NCBI GenBank assembly: GCA_029289235.1
Contig: JARFTZ010000011.1
Coordinates: forward strand, 1 to 64,000
Origin: Gammaproteobacteria bacterium
GTDB lineage: Bacteria; Pseudomonadota; Gammaproteobacteria; Burkholderiales; Rhodocyclaceae
Direction: 5' to 3'
DNA: 64,000 bases
In this document: in pieces, positions 7,591 through 15,853 of the stretch
How positions within the stretch are numbered: position 1 is the first letter of the stretch
Layout: the number at the start of each line of letters is the position of its first letter
The notes under the pieces: generated by a model
Database searches by the model: none
What the model saw: the letters and a program-made list of their open reading frames with translations, nothing else
What the model was told of the DNA's origin: nothing
Position numbers and translations under genes: made by a program

Positions 7591-7619
7591 TTGATTGATT
7601 GCAACGGAGCCGCTATACT
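7591..7619 (+). promoter_or_regulatory. Sigma-70-type promoter of the serine recombinase
   Basis: TTGATT (7591-7596) and TATACT (7614-7619) are separated by 17 bases and lie about 50 bases before the recombinase ATG. The match to consensus is strong (TTGaTt / TATAcT). The ribosome binding site GGGGAGAAATAATC follows just before the ATG. Confidence 0.7.
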
Positions 7620-7671
7620 GACCACACATTAAACGAGCGTCTCGTCGCGTAGTCATTGGGGAGAAATAATC

Positions 7672-8337
7672 ATGGCGAACGGAAAATTCGTCGGGTACTA
7701 CCGGGTATCAACGCAAAAGCAAGGGGCGTCAGGACTTGGTCTTGAAGCACAACGCGAAGCAGTTAGCCGGTTCCTCAACGGCGGCTCGTGGGAACTGATC
7801 GCCGAGTTTCAGGAGGTCGAAACTGGCAAGGGCGCGAACGCGCTGGAAAAGCGCCCGCAGCTCAAAGCAGCACTGTCTGCCTGTCGCAAAGAAGGTGCGA
7901 CGCTACTCATTGCAAAGCTGGATCGTCTGGCGCGAAATGTCCATTTCGTTTCCGGCCTACTTGAAACGGGGGTTGATTTCGTCGCCGCCGACATGCCTCA
8001 GGCAAACAAGGTCATGATCCAGATGCACGCGGTCATGAGCGAATGGGAGCGCGATCAAATCAGCGCTCGCACGAAAGCCGCTCTTGCCGCCGCCAAAGCT
8101 CGCGGCGTGGCACTTGGTCGTGCTGGTATTGCCAACCTTCGCCCGAATGTCGAAGCTCGCCAGCAAGCCGCCGATGACTTTGCGGAAAAGCTACGCCCCC
8201 TGTTTGACAGCATGAAGGCGCGTGGCTTATCTCAGCGGGCTATGGTTGAGGAATTTAACAGCGTCGGCGTGCCCGCCCCGAAAGGCGGAAACTGGCGGTT
8301 ATCACAGGTGCAGCGGGTGATCAGTCGATTTCGGTAG
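7672..8337 (+). CDS. Serine recombinase / resolvase-family protein
   Basis: This 221-residue member of the resolvase/invertase family has the catalytic serine in GYYRVST (Ser13). The core arginines lie in LIAKLDRLARNV and in EWERDQISARTKAAL at the start of the long E helix. A C-terminal helical DNA-binding part (about 165-221) includes LSQRAMVEEFNSVGVPAPKG, close to the Hin-type helix-turn-helix. Length and layout fit a small resolvase or DNA invertase, not a large serine integrase. It is divergent from the replication block and probably resolves dimers or inverts a segment. Part of its 3' region recurs in degraded form about 340 bases downstream. Confidence 0.9.
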   Translation: MANGKFVGYYRVSTQKQGASGLGLEAQREAVSRFLNGGSWELIAEFQEVETGKGANALEKRPQLKAALSACRKEGATLLIAKLDRLARNVHFVSGLLETGVDFVAADMPQANKVMIQMHAVMSEWERDQISARTKAALAAAKARGVALGRAGIANLRPNVEARQQAADDFAEKLRPLFDSMKARGLSQRAMVEEFNSVGVPAPKGGNWRLSQVQRVISRFR

Positions 8338-8402
8338 GTGGCAACACTGGGATCACAGGCCGATGATAATCGGAAGGATTTTATTTTGAGAGCACGCGTT
8401 GG

Positions 8403-8490
8403 ATTTCCGCCCCCCCCCCCGGAAAACCCGTTTCGAAAATTGGAAATCTGGTTCCGGTTTTGGGAAACAGTTTTCCGCCCCCCCGGAAAT
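8403..8490. repeat. Poly-C palindromes and inverted repeats
   Basis: Two similar palindromic units occur: TTTCCG-C11-GGAAAA (8404-8425, C run 8410-8420) and TTTTCCG-C7-GGAAA (8471-8489, C run 8478-8484). The inner arms CGGAAAAC (8420-8427) and GTTTTCCG (8470-8477) are also inverted repeats of each other, so the whole block can fold into one larger stem-loop. No gene crosses it. Long C runs are prone to length change. It may be a replication or recombination site; the function is unknown. Most of 8338-8705 is otherwise empty. Confidence 0.55.
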
Positions 8491-8537
8491 TCGTAAGGGA
8501 CGGGGCGCATCCCCCAGCGTGTGCTCGCCGACAAGCC

Positions 8538-8603
8538 CCCCTTTTGACGGCATGAAAGTGCATAACGCTCTCACAGCGTGGAATGGTTGAGGAATTTAAG
8601 AAT
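8538..8603 (+). pseudogene. Degenerate fragment of a resolvase 3' region
   Basis: The sequence around 8545-8600 (TTTTGACGGCATGAAAGTGC, later GGTTGAGGAATTTAAG) is a decayed copy of 8204-8260 in the intact serine recombinase (TTTGACAGCATGAAGGCGCG, GGTTGAGGAATTTAACAG). It holds substitutions and indels and has no open frame. It shows that a second, related recombinase gene, or a partial duplication, once lay here. Confidence 0.5.
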
Positions 8604-8705
8604 TTCGAAAAGGGTGACCCGGGAGGCTGTCGCTAATTCAACACGTTATTAAGCGCTACACAGCGAATGAGAATGCCAGGAAAGTAGGCAATCCCATCGC
8701 CCGCA

Positions 8706-9217
8706 TTAACGCTTCTTCCTCCCTCCCTCACAACCGAGTATGTAGGGAAGTTCATTCCACGACCCAGGAAACATTCGCCCAAACGGACCACCCGGAAAGC
8801 CGTCGCTCCCCGCTTTGTACTTTTCAATTTCGTCCAAAACATGAAGTCTTGTGTATTCGCCTAGCTTTTTGCTGTCGCGATCGAAAAATGCCGCGTGGAT
8901 GCTTGTCGACCCTGAACGACGGAGTCGCTCATCGCGAGTTTTTCCTGTTTTGTCACAAATCACAGCAACATAATCATGAAGGGTGGAATAGTCAAACTCC
9001 CCCTGCGATAAAGAAATATGTCGTGGCTTACCTGTTTCAACTGTCATCCAGAACAAAATTGCATCACCAACCCTCTTTTCGGGTTTGTCAGCATAAGCCT
9101 CAATCACACCGTATTCGACTGTATTTTTTTGTAGCGCACTTCTGACGATAGGGCGCTACCACAAATACAAAGCACAGGAATGAGCGTAAGCAACGTAACT
9201 TTGAAATTAGGGGGCAT
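8706..9217 (-). pseudogene. Secreted protein gene with a frameshift in an A7 run
   Basis: An ATG at 9215-9217 with a fair ribosome binding site (TGAGGATTGCA) opens a signal peptide, MPPNFKVTLLTLIPVLCICG, followed by SALSSEVRYKK. This frame soon stops. A second frame begins at once with NTVEYGVIEAYADKPEKRVG and runs to the stop at 8706. The two join cleanly if one A is added to the A7 run (T7 at 9124-9130 on the plus strand). The full product would be about 170 residues, exported, and of unknown family; its C-terminal part ends in a Gly/Pro-rich segment. It is either a broken gene, a programmed -1 frameshift at A-AAA-AAA, or a sequencing error. I favour an indel. Confidence 0.6.
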
Positions 9218-9265
9218 TGCAATCCTCAGTTTTATAGCGTGACTAACATTGTTATGAATTGACTC

Positions 9266-9637
9266 TCAGCGACCACCAACCAACTTTGAGAAAAGTCTGA
9301 GATACGGCAATCTCACCAGCCGGAGGTTTCGATCTTGGATAACGATTGCTAACCGCCCCTCGCACAAATACCCCGGATAGCCGGTACGCTCACACGCTGC
9401 CTTAGCGCTATCGAATACACGCAAAGATGAGGTACCGTCATCTTTCCAAATTATGGCCACATGACCTGCAGTACGGTCGCCGATCGAAACAACTGAGACC
9501 TTGAAAAAGGCAACGGCCGCGAAGATACCGAAGACTGCCCATGTGATTTTTCCGACTACACGATTACTATTCGCCCCCTGAACTGTAGGCGATTCGATTT
9601 GAGCATCATCTTCCATACGATGACCGTCGCGGGACAC
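9266..9637 (-). CDS. Small membrane protein, unknown
   Basis: This 123-residue protein has one membrane segment (about residues 30-50, ITWAVFGIFAAVAFFKVSVV), then a domain of about 70 residues with two cysteines (CERTGYPGYLCEGRL) and a basic C-terminus. The start is uncertain: the frame opens at a GTG (9637) and has an ATG at 9614-9616; neither has a strong ribosome binding site. It lies between the frameshifted secreted-protein gene and the integrase, all on the minus strand. No family is recognised. Confidence 0.5.
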   Translation of the reverse strand: MSRDGHRMEDDAQIESPTVQGANSNRVVGKITWAVFGIFAAVAFFKVSVVSIGDRTAGHVAIIWKDDGTSSLRVFDSAKAACERTGYPGYLCEGRLAIVIQDRNLRLVRLPYLRLFSKLVGGR

Positions 9638-9749
9638 GCTGCTTCATGACTAGATCACTCCCATTAAATCTCACGATTAGTGTGTGTTCGATAAGACGAG
9701 GCTCTTCGATGAGCAGAATTACCTCACACCGAAGCTCCATGACACGCTC

Positions 9750-11492
9750 CTAATGTTGCTCAGTCAGACCAGTCACCCCCCATTTCAACATCTCGACGAC
9801 TGGTGACATCACGCCGGGCGAAAATTCCTTCCCATAACGCCCGAACGTAACGCTATCGTCCTCGTGTCCGACTAGAGCGGCGATCTTTTCCTTCGATACG
9901 CCTGCCTGCTTCAAGCAATCAATCACCGTGTGTCGGAAGGAGTGAAAAACCTTTCCGGGGTCCGTAATGCCGCACTGGGAGCAGTACCTGGCAAACCATT
10001 TGGAAACAACCGTTCCGTACCCATCCCGCCCCTCCGATAGCTCGGGGAATAGCCTGTCGTGCCCCTTGTCGCGAAGTTCGCTCACGTAATCGAGAAGCCC
10101 CGCATCGATCAGTTTTGAGTGAATGGGAATCAGACGGCGTGCCGCCTTCGTCTTTAATCGCTTACTGCCGCCCTCGTCCGATATTCGTATCACGTGCACC
10201 CCGTCCGACTCGTCGAAGTCGCAGAGGTGGAGTTGGCAAATTTCATTCAGCCTCGCGCCCGTGAAGAGCGCGATCAATGGCACCCAGTGCTGATACGGGT
10301 GCTTGAGCCTAGATTTGACTTGTGCGGGCGGGTTGAACAGACTGCGTAAATCAGCATCGGAGAACGCTTTGCGCTCTTCACTTGCCCGTTTCGGATTGCG
10401 CATGGTCATGCCGCGTGCGGGGTTAAGGCTGGTATAGCCGTACTTCGTTGCCCACTCGAAAAGCGCGGAGATTCGTACCAAATTCTTGTTGATCGTATTT
10501 GGCGCGGCTGGTTTGCACTCCATCGCCAAAATGTCGTCGATCGCCTTATCTCGATAGAGCGGGTTCTTGTTCAGGTTCGCCGGGAGCTTGGATAGCTTGG
10601 ATTTGTACTCGCGATGTTGCTCGTATCCGTAATCTGCTACGGACTGATCCCCAACGATTCGGAGCCAAAGCGCGAAGATTGCCCGATTCTCTGCCTCCGT
10701 CTTATCTGTCCAACTCCCCTCGCTGATCTGGTTGTCGCAGTACGCCTCCACAATCGCCGCCAGAGGCTTTGAATCAACCTTAGCAAGGGGTTGCCCTACC
10801 CCGGCATCCGACAGTGGAGCACCGGCCCTCCGCGCCACTTTGGCAGCGATTTCAGCGGCTATATCGGTGATGCTCCCTATTTCTGCTGCCTGAGCTTCAC
10901 GAAGGACCTCCAGCTCTTGCGAGTGCAAGCGATCCTGAAGATGTCGTTGCGCCCTCAGAGAGAATTCATTGAGCTGCGACACAAGCTGACTTTCCTGTGC
11001 CATCAACGGGGTAACGTCCGCGTAGAAGTCGCAGAACAGCGAATCAACCTCGTCGTCCGATATATCCGCGAGCTTCGGAACGAGTTCGCGAAGGAGCGAG
11101 CGCTTTTCCTCTTGAATTTCACTATGCCGTGATCGCAGCGAAATCAGCTCTTGCAAGAGCTTCGCACCCTTTCCCTCGACAGCAGGAAGAAACTCAGTAA
11201 GTTGCTCGGTAAGGTCTTCGAACGTGTTGGCGCTTAGTTCCCGAATTAGATCGTGCCCGATGGCGATTGCCTCATCAATCGATGGGACGCGGCGCATTCT
11301 CGAAAAATAGTCGGAGGTCACAAGTTGCAGTCGGAGAGCAAGCGGTTTTGCTTTTCTTGGGCTTGAGGTTCGCAACGATATGCGAATTTCCTTTTTTGGG
11401 AATGATAACCGCAAGTCCTTTGGTACAACAACTCGGAACCCGAAGATGCCGTAGCGGTTTTTATGGAGATGTGAACTGAAATGGAGTGCCAT
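9750..11492 (-). CDS. Tyrosine recombinase (island integrase)
   Basis: This is a 580-residue site-specific recombinase. The N-terminus, MALHFSSHLHKNRYGIFGFR, matches the short domain found at the start of many large proteobacterial island integrases. A long helical middle follows, then a core-binding domain and a C-terminal catalytic domain. The catalytic domain shows Arg in FTGARLNEICQL, a beta-hairpin lysine region (SKRLKTKAARR), HSFRH (HxxR), GHEDD and the nucleophile Tyr in TFGRYGKEF. The frame opens at 11528, but the ATG at 11490-11492 with GAGGGA before it gives the family start. The gene lies just inside the right att repeat and so is very likely the enzyme that put the island into the tmRNA gene. 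Confidence 0.92.
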   Translation of the reverse strand: MALHFSSHLHKNRYGIFGFRVVVPKDLRLSFPKKEIRISLRTSSPRKAKPLALRLQLVTSDYFSRMRRVPSIDEAIAIGHDLIRELSANTFEDLTEQLTEFLPAVEGKGAKLLQELISLRSRHSEIQEEKRSLLRELVPKLADISDDEVDSLFCDFYADVTPLMAQESQLVSQLNEFSLRAQRHLQDRLHSQELEVLREAQAAEIGSITDIAAEIAAKVARRAGAPLSDAGVGQPLAKVDSKPLAAIVEAYCDNQISEGSWTDKTEAENRAIFALWLRIVGDQSVADYGYEQHREYKSKLSKLPANLNKNPLYRDKAIDDILAMECKPAAPNTINKNLVRISALFEWATKYGYTSLNPARGMTMRNPKRASEERKAFSDADLRSLFNPPAQVKSRLKHPYQHWVPLIALFTGARLNEICQLHLCDFDESDGVHVIRISDEGGSKRLKTKAARRLIPIHSKLIDAGLLDYVSELRDKGHDRLFPELSEGRDGYGTVVSKWFARYCSQCGITDPGKVFHSFRHTVIDCLKQAGVSKEKIAALVGHEDDSVTFGRYGKEFSPGVMSPVVEMLKWGVTGLTEQH

Positions 11493-11501
11493 GATTCCCT
11501 C

Positions 11502-11526
11502 GATTGGGACACCTGATTGGGACACC
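11502..11526 (+). promoter_or_regulatory. Candidate integrase arm-type sites, right arm (tandem pair)
   Basis: GATTGGGACACC occurs at 11502-11513 and again at 11515-11526, one base apart. It lies just upstream of the integrase start and about 110 bases from the right att repeat. The third copy is at 1779 near the left end, in the same orientation. The position also suits autoregulation of the integrase gene by its own product. Confidence 0.5.
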
Positions 11527-11616
11527 AAGCGATTTCGTCCATCAGATCGGAGAACGAGGGAGTATTCATCAAGGCAAGGCAGTTACATCTGAATACACAT
11601 GAAACCCGCTAACGCC

Positions 11617-11635
11617 TTGAAAAAAAACACCCACC

Positions 11636-11645
<10 letters not shown>
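11617..11645 (+). promoter_or_regulatory. ssrA: Promoter of the permuted tmRNA, supplied by the island
   Basis: TTGAAA (11617-11622), a 17-base spacer and CATACT (11640-11645) lie just upstream of the acceptor piece. The same boxes and spacing are found before the left copy at 1595-1623. Most of this promoter lies on the island side of the right repeat, so the island brings its own promoter and keeps the interrupted RNA gene expressed. Confidence 0.65.
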
Positions 11646-11897
<252 letters not shown>

Positions 11898-11904
11898 TGT
11901 CACC

Positions 11905-11934
11905 CAAGAAAAGCCGGCGGGGACTTCGGTCCCC
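11905..11934 (-). terminator. Rho-independent terminator of the SDR gene (possibly shared with tmRNA)
   Basis: On the minus strand GGGGAC-CGAA-GTCCCC is followed by GCCGGCTTTTCTT. It lies 30 bases after the stop of the SDR gene. On the plus strand the same hairpin follows the tmRNA but has a poor T run, so any effect there would be weaker. Confidence 0.6.
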
Positions 11935-11963
11935 GTCGTCATATCCAACATTCCCGGCCCTGT

Positions 11964-12740
11964 TCAGGGCATGTACTGCCCGCCATTGACGTTGATGACC
12001 TGGCCGGTGATGTAGCCGCTGCACGCGTGCGAGGCCAGGAAGAGGAAGGTCGGCGCCATTTCTTCCGAGGTGGCGAAACGCCCCATCGGAATGGTGGCGT
12101 TGATGCCGGCGCGGGCGGTTTCATTCTTGTCGGCGTGGAACGCAGTATCGACGGTTCCCGGCGCGACCACGTTGAAGCGCACGCCATCCCGGGTGTGGGC
12201 GTTGACCCAGTTCTTCTGCACGGCATGCAACCAGGCTTTCGACGCCGCATACAGTGAGGCACCCGGGCCACCACCGGTGTAGCCGGCAATCGAGCCGACG
12301 AGGATGACCGACGTCGTGGCGCCACTCCCTTTTGCCGAGGCAATCAGGTACGGCAAGGCGTACTTGGTGACCATCAGCGCCGAGCGGCCGTTCAGGTCGA
12401 TGACATGGGAGAAGAATTCGTCGTCAATCTCCGGCAATTGCTTGCGGCCAACCAGCCCGCCGGCGTTGTTGACGAGCACGTCGATGCCGCCGAAGCGGGC
12501 GACGAAGCGTTCGATGAGCTGCTCGCAAGCCGGCGTCTGGCTCAAATCGCCGGGGAAGTGCTCCACATCGCCGCTGATCGCGCGAAGATGCGACATGGCG
12601 CGCAGCGCGTTGTCGTCGAGCGAGCGCGACGTGATACCCACCCGGGCGCCCGAACGGGCGAAGGCCAGGGCCGCCGCCAGACCGATGCCCTGCGAAGCCC
12701 CGGTGACCAGAATCCGCTTGTCTTTCAAATCGTCGAACAT
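11964..12740 (-). CDS. SDR-family oxidoreductase
   Basis: This is a 258-residue classical short-chain dehydrogenase/reductase. It has the NAD(P)-binding TGASQGIG near residue 13, the NNAG motif, the catalytic Ser in VILVGSIAGYTG and YAASK as the Tyr/Lys pair. The C-terminus, GYITGQVINVNGGQYMP, is typical. The sequence does not fix the substrate; similar proteins are annotated as 3-oxoacyl-ACP or glucose dehydrogenases. The ATG follows CTGGAGGCGCAT, a good ribosome binding site. It lies directly beside the tmRNA gene and reads toward it, 42 bases from the next minus-strand gene. Confidence 0.85.
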   Translation of the reverse strand: MFDDLKDKRILVTGASQGIGLAAALAFARSGARVGITSRSLDDNALRAMSHLRAISGDVEHFPGDLSQTPACEQLIERFVARFGGIDVLVNNAGGLVGRKQLPEIDDEFFSHVIDLNGRSALMVTKYALPYLIASAKGSGATTSVILVGSIAGYTGGGPGASLYAASKAWLHAVQKNWVNAHTRDGVRFNVVAPGTVDTAFHADKNETARAGINATIPMGRFATSEEMAPTFLFLASHACSGYITGQVINVNGGQYMP

Positions 12741-12782
12741 ATGCGCCTCCAGAAAAAAACGGAGCTTACACCGTTCGGCGCG

Positions 12783-13658
12783 TCAACTCGCCGCAACCTT
12801 GTCGAGCAACATCTGCACGGCCTTGTCCGGATCGGCCTCCTCGGTCACGAAGGGCTTGATGCCGCCACGCTGGAGACGCTGGAAGAGGTACGGACTCATC
12901 CCGGCGGTGATCAACACATGCACGTCGTCGAGCGGGTGATCGTCGCCCAGTTGCGCCGAATGCAGCGTCTGCTCCAGCGACAGTTCACGCAGCACCTTGT
13001 TATCGACCTTGTTCTGGCGGATCTCGTAGACCCAGAACTTGCGACAGCGGCCGGCGTGGTCGGTCACCGTCCGGCGGTTCTGGCTGCTGACGGCGATACG
13101 CAGCGCGTCGGCCTTCATCTTGCGGGCGATCGCATCCTGATGACGATCCTGGCCGCCGCAGCCGCAACCACCGCCATGACCTCCCTCTCCATGCCCGTGC
13201 TCATGGCCGTGTCCACCACAGCCACCGCCGCCGCCACAACCACCTTCCTTCTTCTCGCCGCCACCGCCGCAGCAGCCGCCGCCCTCATGCGCATGAGCGT
13301 GTTCCTCGTCATGACCGTGTCCGCCGCAGCAGCCACCGCCACCGCAACCTCCTTGCTGACCGACAGGATTGGCGGCCTCGAACTCGGCGATCGCCTCGCC
13401 CGCTGTCAACGCCTCGGTACCGAAGGCCAGAATCCCCTTCTCGACCAGCGCCTCCTTCGTTGCGGCATCGACGCTGCCGCACAGCACCGCATCGAAACGC
13501 GGCGGCTCGCCAGCGGCAGCCTGGTACTCGCGCAATGCGAGATGTTCGATCGCACGCGTCTCGGTATCGAAGAAGAGGAGATGTTCAGCGTTCGGCAAAT
13601 GGGGCTCGATGCACGATTCGAGGCCGTTGGGAACCCTGACGGGTACGCAGATTTTCAT
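12783..13658 (-). CDS. NifX/NafY-like metal-cofactor protein with Gly/Cys/His-rich linker
   Basis: This 291-residue protein has two domains. Residues 1-95 and about 185-291 both resemble the dinitrogenase iron-molybdenum cofactor-binding fold (for example KICVPV at the start, ALRIAVSSQNRRTVTDHAGR for the second copy). Between them, residues 101-172 are almost pure Gly, Cys and His, with CCGGHGH-like repeats and HGHEHGHGEGGHG. Such a linker would bind Ni, Zn or Fe. Family members carry or insert metal clusters, but no nitrogenase gene is in view, so a general metal or Fe-S role is as likely. It is 32 bases after the DUF134 gene, a known pairing. The ATG follows AAGGACGAATC. Confidence 0.75.
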   Translation of the reverse strand: MKICVPVRVPNGLESCIEPHLPNAEHLLFFDTETRAIEHLALREYQAAAGEPPRFDAVLCGSVDAATKEALVEKGILAFGTEALTAGEAIAEFEAANPVGQQGGCGGGGCCGGHGHDEEHAHAHEGGGCCGGGGEKKEGGCGGGGGCGGHGHEHGHGEGGHGGGCGCGGQDRHQDAIARKMKADALRIAVSSQNRRTVTDHAGRCRKFWVYEIRQNKVDNKVLRELSLEQTLHSAQLGDDHPLDDVHVLITAGMSPYLFQRLQRGGIKPFVTEEADPDKAVQMLLDKVAAS

Positions 13659-13690
13659 GATTCGTCCTTATGTCTGTCAAACTTCAGTGA

Positions 13691-14023
13691 TCACTCGCCC
13701 GCAGTCAGCGCCTCGTCCGTCGCGGCCGTCGCCATTTCCGCGGGAACCTCACCGCAGATGCGCAAGGCCTTGCCTTGCAGGAGCGCCATCGCGACCTTCT
13801 TGTGCGCCCGGGCGATGATGTTGCCCAGCGTCTGGCGCGACACACCCATGCGTTCGGCGGCGTCGGCCTGATACAGGTCTTCGATGTCGGTCAGGCGCAT
13901 CGCCTCGACTTCGTCGATGGCCAGCTCGATTTCCTCGAGCGCACACATCGGCACGCCCTGCGGCTTGAAATAACGCACGGGCACATCGCACTCCACGCGT
14001 CGGCACTTCATCGGTCTCGCCAT
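13691..14023 (-). CDS. DUF134 / UPF0251 helix-turn-helix protein
   Basis: This is a 110-residue protein with the DUF134 signature. It starts MARPMKCRRVECDVPVRYFK, has the acidic helix LEEIELAIDEVEAMRL, then a sigma-like helix-turn-helix (YQADAAERMGVSRQTLGNII) and ARAHKKVAMALLQGKALRI. Such proteins are DNA-binding and often lie next to NifX-like genes, as here, so it may control the downstream gene. The start has a good ribosome binding site (TCAGGAGCCCCTAC). The spacing suggests one transcript with the NifX-like gene. Confidence 0.85.
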   Translation of the reverse strand: MARPMKCRRVECDVPVRYFKPQGVPMCALEEIELAIDEVEAMRLTDIEDLYQADAAERMGVSRQTLGNIIARAHKKVAMALLQGKALRICGEVPAEMATAATDEALTAGE

Positions 14024-14135
14024 GTAGGGGCTCCTGACAAGCGGTGGTGATTACGAAGCCGCAAGACTACCACACATACTGGCATATGCCCAAAAGAGAC
14101 CGGCGAAGCGGAACAAAACTGGTAGGATGCCGGCC

Positions 14136-14411
14136 ATGGTTGTCAACAATGCTCAAAATGAAACGGCAGTCGTCATCCGGCGGGATGGACAAACGGTCGT
14201 CTTCGTCCGCCTACGCGCGGGCAAACTCGCCTGCGAACGCCTCACCGAACTCGCCTTTCGCGAAACCTGGACGGAAAGCCCCCACCCACTCGCGGAAACG
14301 CTCGACCGTTTCCTCGAACATGGACAGCTTCACGGCGCTACCCAGGAAGCGCTGCGCGGGCTGAACAAGCTCCGGGAGCGCGCACGGCTGGTCGTTTCCA
14401 GCCTGTTCTGA
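14136..14411 (+). CDS. Small hypothetical protein before dacB
   Basis: This is a 91-residue protein of mixed alpha/beta type (ETAVVIRRDGQTVVFVRLRA, later LRERARLVVSSLF). The ATG at 14136 follows TAGGATGCCGGCC; an ATG three codons earlier has no usable ribosome binding site. It ends five bases before dacB and is probably co-transcribed with it. No domain is recognised. The GC bias and coupling argue for a real gene. Confidence 0.6.
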   Translation: MVVNNAQNETAVVIRRDGQTVVFVRLRAGKLACERLTELAFRETWTESPHPLAETLDRFLEHGQLHGATQEALRGLNKLRERARLVVSSLF

Positions 14412-14416
14412 CGGCC

Positions 14417-15853
14417 ATGAGGAATCACTCGAGCGCCGCCTCCCGCCGGGCATGCCCGCGCTGGATGGTGTTTTGCGCCGGACTGCTGGCGGCAACCCAC
14501 CTTCTCGCCGCCGACCTCCCTGCCCCGGTCGCACATGCGCTCAAGACGGCCGAGATTTCGCTCGCGGACACCGCCATCGTCGTGCGCGCGGTCGATGCCA
14601 GCGAACCGCTTCTGAGCCTCAACGGCAGACAGCCGATGAACCCGGCATCGGCGATGAAGCTGCTCACCACGTACGCTGCCTTCGAGATTCTCGGCCCGGC
14701 GCATAGCTGGACCACCGAGGCGCTGGCCGATTCCGCACCGCAGGATGGCCGGATCAACGGCAATCTCTACCTGCGCGGCAGCGGCGACCCACGCCTGGCG
14801 CTCGAACAATTCTGGCTGTTCCTGCGCCAGTTGCGCGCCCGCGGCGTCAGCGACATCCGCGGCGATCTGATTCTCGACCGGACAGCCTTCGACCTGCCGC
14901 CGCACGATCCGGCTGAATTCGACAACGAGCCGCTGCGTCCGTACAACGTCGGCCCGGACGCCTTGCTGGTCAATCTCAAGAGCCTGCGCTTCCTGCTTCG
15001 CGCCGAACGCGGCGCCGTGGAGGTCATCAGCGAGACGCCCGGCACAGAACAACGGCTCGACAACCGCCTGCAACTTGCCGCAAGCGGCTGCGGCGACTGG
15101 CGGGAAAAGCTGAAAATCGAGATTACCGGGGAAACGATCGTGCTGCGCGGCGAATATGCCGCCGCCTGCGGCGAGAAGGCGCTGAATCTTTCGCCATGGC
15201 CCGCCGATCTGCAGGTGGAACATCTGTTCCGTACCTTGTGGCGCGAAATGGGCGGCACCCTCGGCGGGCAGGTGCGTGCCGGATCGACGCCGCCGGGGGC
15301 ACACCGCCTGGCCGCGCATGAATCGCCGCCGCTCGCCGACGTCGTGCGCGAAATCAACAAGTTCAGCAACAACGTGATGGCCCGTCAGCTCTTCCTGACC
15401 CTCGACCCGGCGCGACCAGCGACCCCGGAAGGCGCCAACCGGCGCATTCGCGGCTGGCTGCGCGACAAGGGACTGGACATGCCGGAACTGATCCTCGACA
15501 ACGGTTCCGGGCTGTCGCGCAAGGAGCGCATCTCGGCGGACAATCTGGCCCGCCTGCTGCAAGCCGCCTGGCAGAGTCCGGTGATGCCCGAACTGGTCGC
15601 CTCGCTGCCGCTGGCCGGTGTCGACGGGACGCTGAAGAAACGGCTGCTCAACGGCGCGGCGAACGGGCGCGCGCACCTCAAAACCGGCTATCTCGACAAC
15701 GTCCGCGCCCTCGCCGGCTACGTGCTGGACAACAGCGGGAAACGCTGGATCGTGGTCTTCATGATCAACGGCCCGCGCGCCCGTCTCGGCAAACCGGCGA
15801 TGGACGCCCTGCTCGAATGGCTGGCCAGCCAACCCGGCGCCCCAATGCCATGA
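14417..15853 (+). CDS. dacB: D-alanyl-D-alanine carboxypeptidase/endopeptidase (PBP4 family)
   Basis: This 478-residue periplasmic penicillin-binding protein trims or cuts cross-linked peptidoglycan. A signal peptide covers about residues 12-32 (WMVFCAGLLAATHLLAA). The class C motifs are present: SxxK as SAMK with Ser78 and Lys81, SxN as SNN in NKFSNNVMARQL, and KTG in LKTGYLDN. Length fits the PBP4/DacB family. It follows a small gene by five bases and overlaps the next gene by an ATGA, so the three form an operon. Confidence 0.93.
   Translation: MRNHSSAASRRACPRWMVFCAGLLAATHLLAADLPAPVAHALKTAEISLADTAIVVRAVDASEPLLSLNGRQPMNPASAMKLLTTYAAFEILGPAHSWTTEALADSAPQDGRINGNLYLRGSGDPRLALEQFWLFLRQLRARGVSDIRGDLILDRTAFDLPPHDPAEFDNEPLRPYNVGPDALLVNLKSLRFLLRAERGAVEVISETPGTEQRLDNRLQLAASGCGDWREKLKIEITGETIVLRGEYAAACGEKALNLSPWPADLQVEHLFRTLWREMGGTLGGQVRAGSTPPGAHRLAAHESPPLADVVREINKFSNNVMARQLFLTLDPARPATPEGANRRIRGWLRDKGLDMPELILDNGSGLSRKERISADNLARLLQAAWQSPVMPELVASLPLAGVDGTLKKRLLNGAANGRAHLKTGYLDNVRALAGYVLDNSGKRWIVVFMINGPRARLGKPAMDALLEWLASQPGAPMP

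Noticed and set aside
13100-13400. Possible CRISPR-like or tandem DNA repeat
   Set aside because: The repetition comes from Gly/Cys/His codons of the NifX-like linker. The units vary in length and there are no unique spacers.
14330-15832. 500-codon open frame antisense to dacB
   Set aside because: The plus strand has SxxK, SxN and KTG in order. The antisense frame has no recognisable domain and is a codon-bias artefact.
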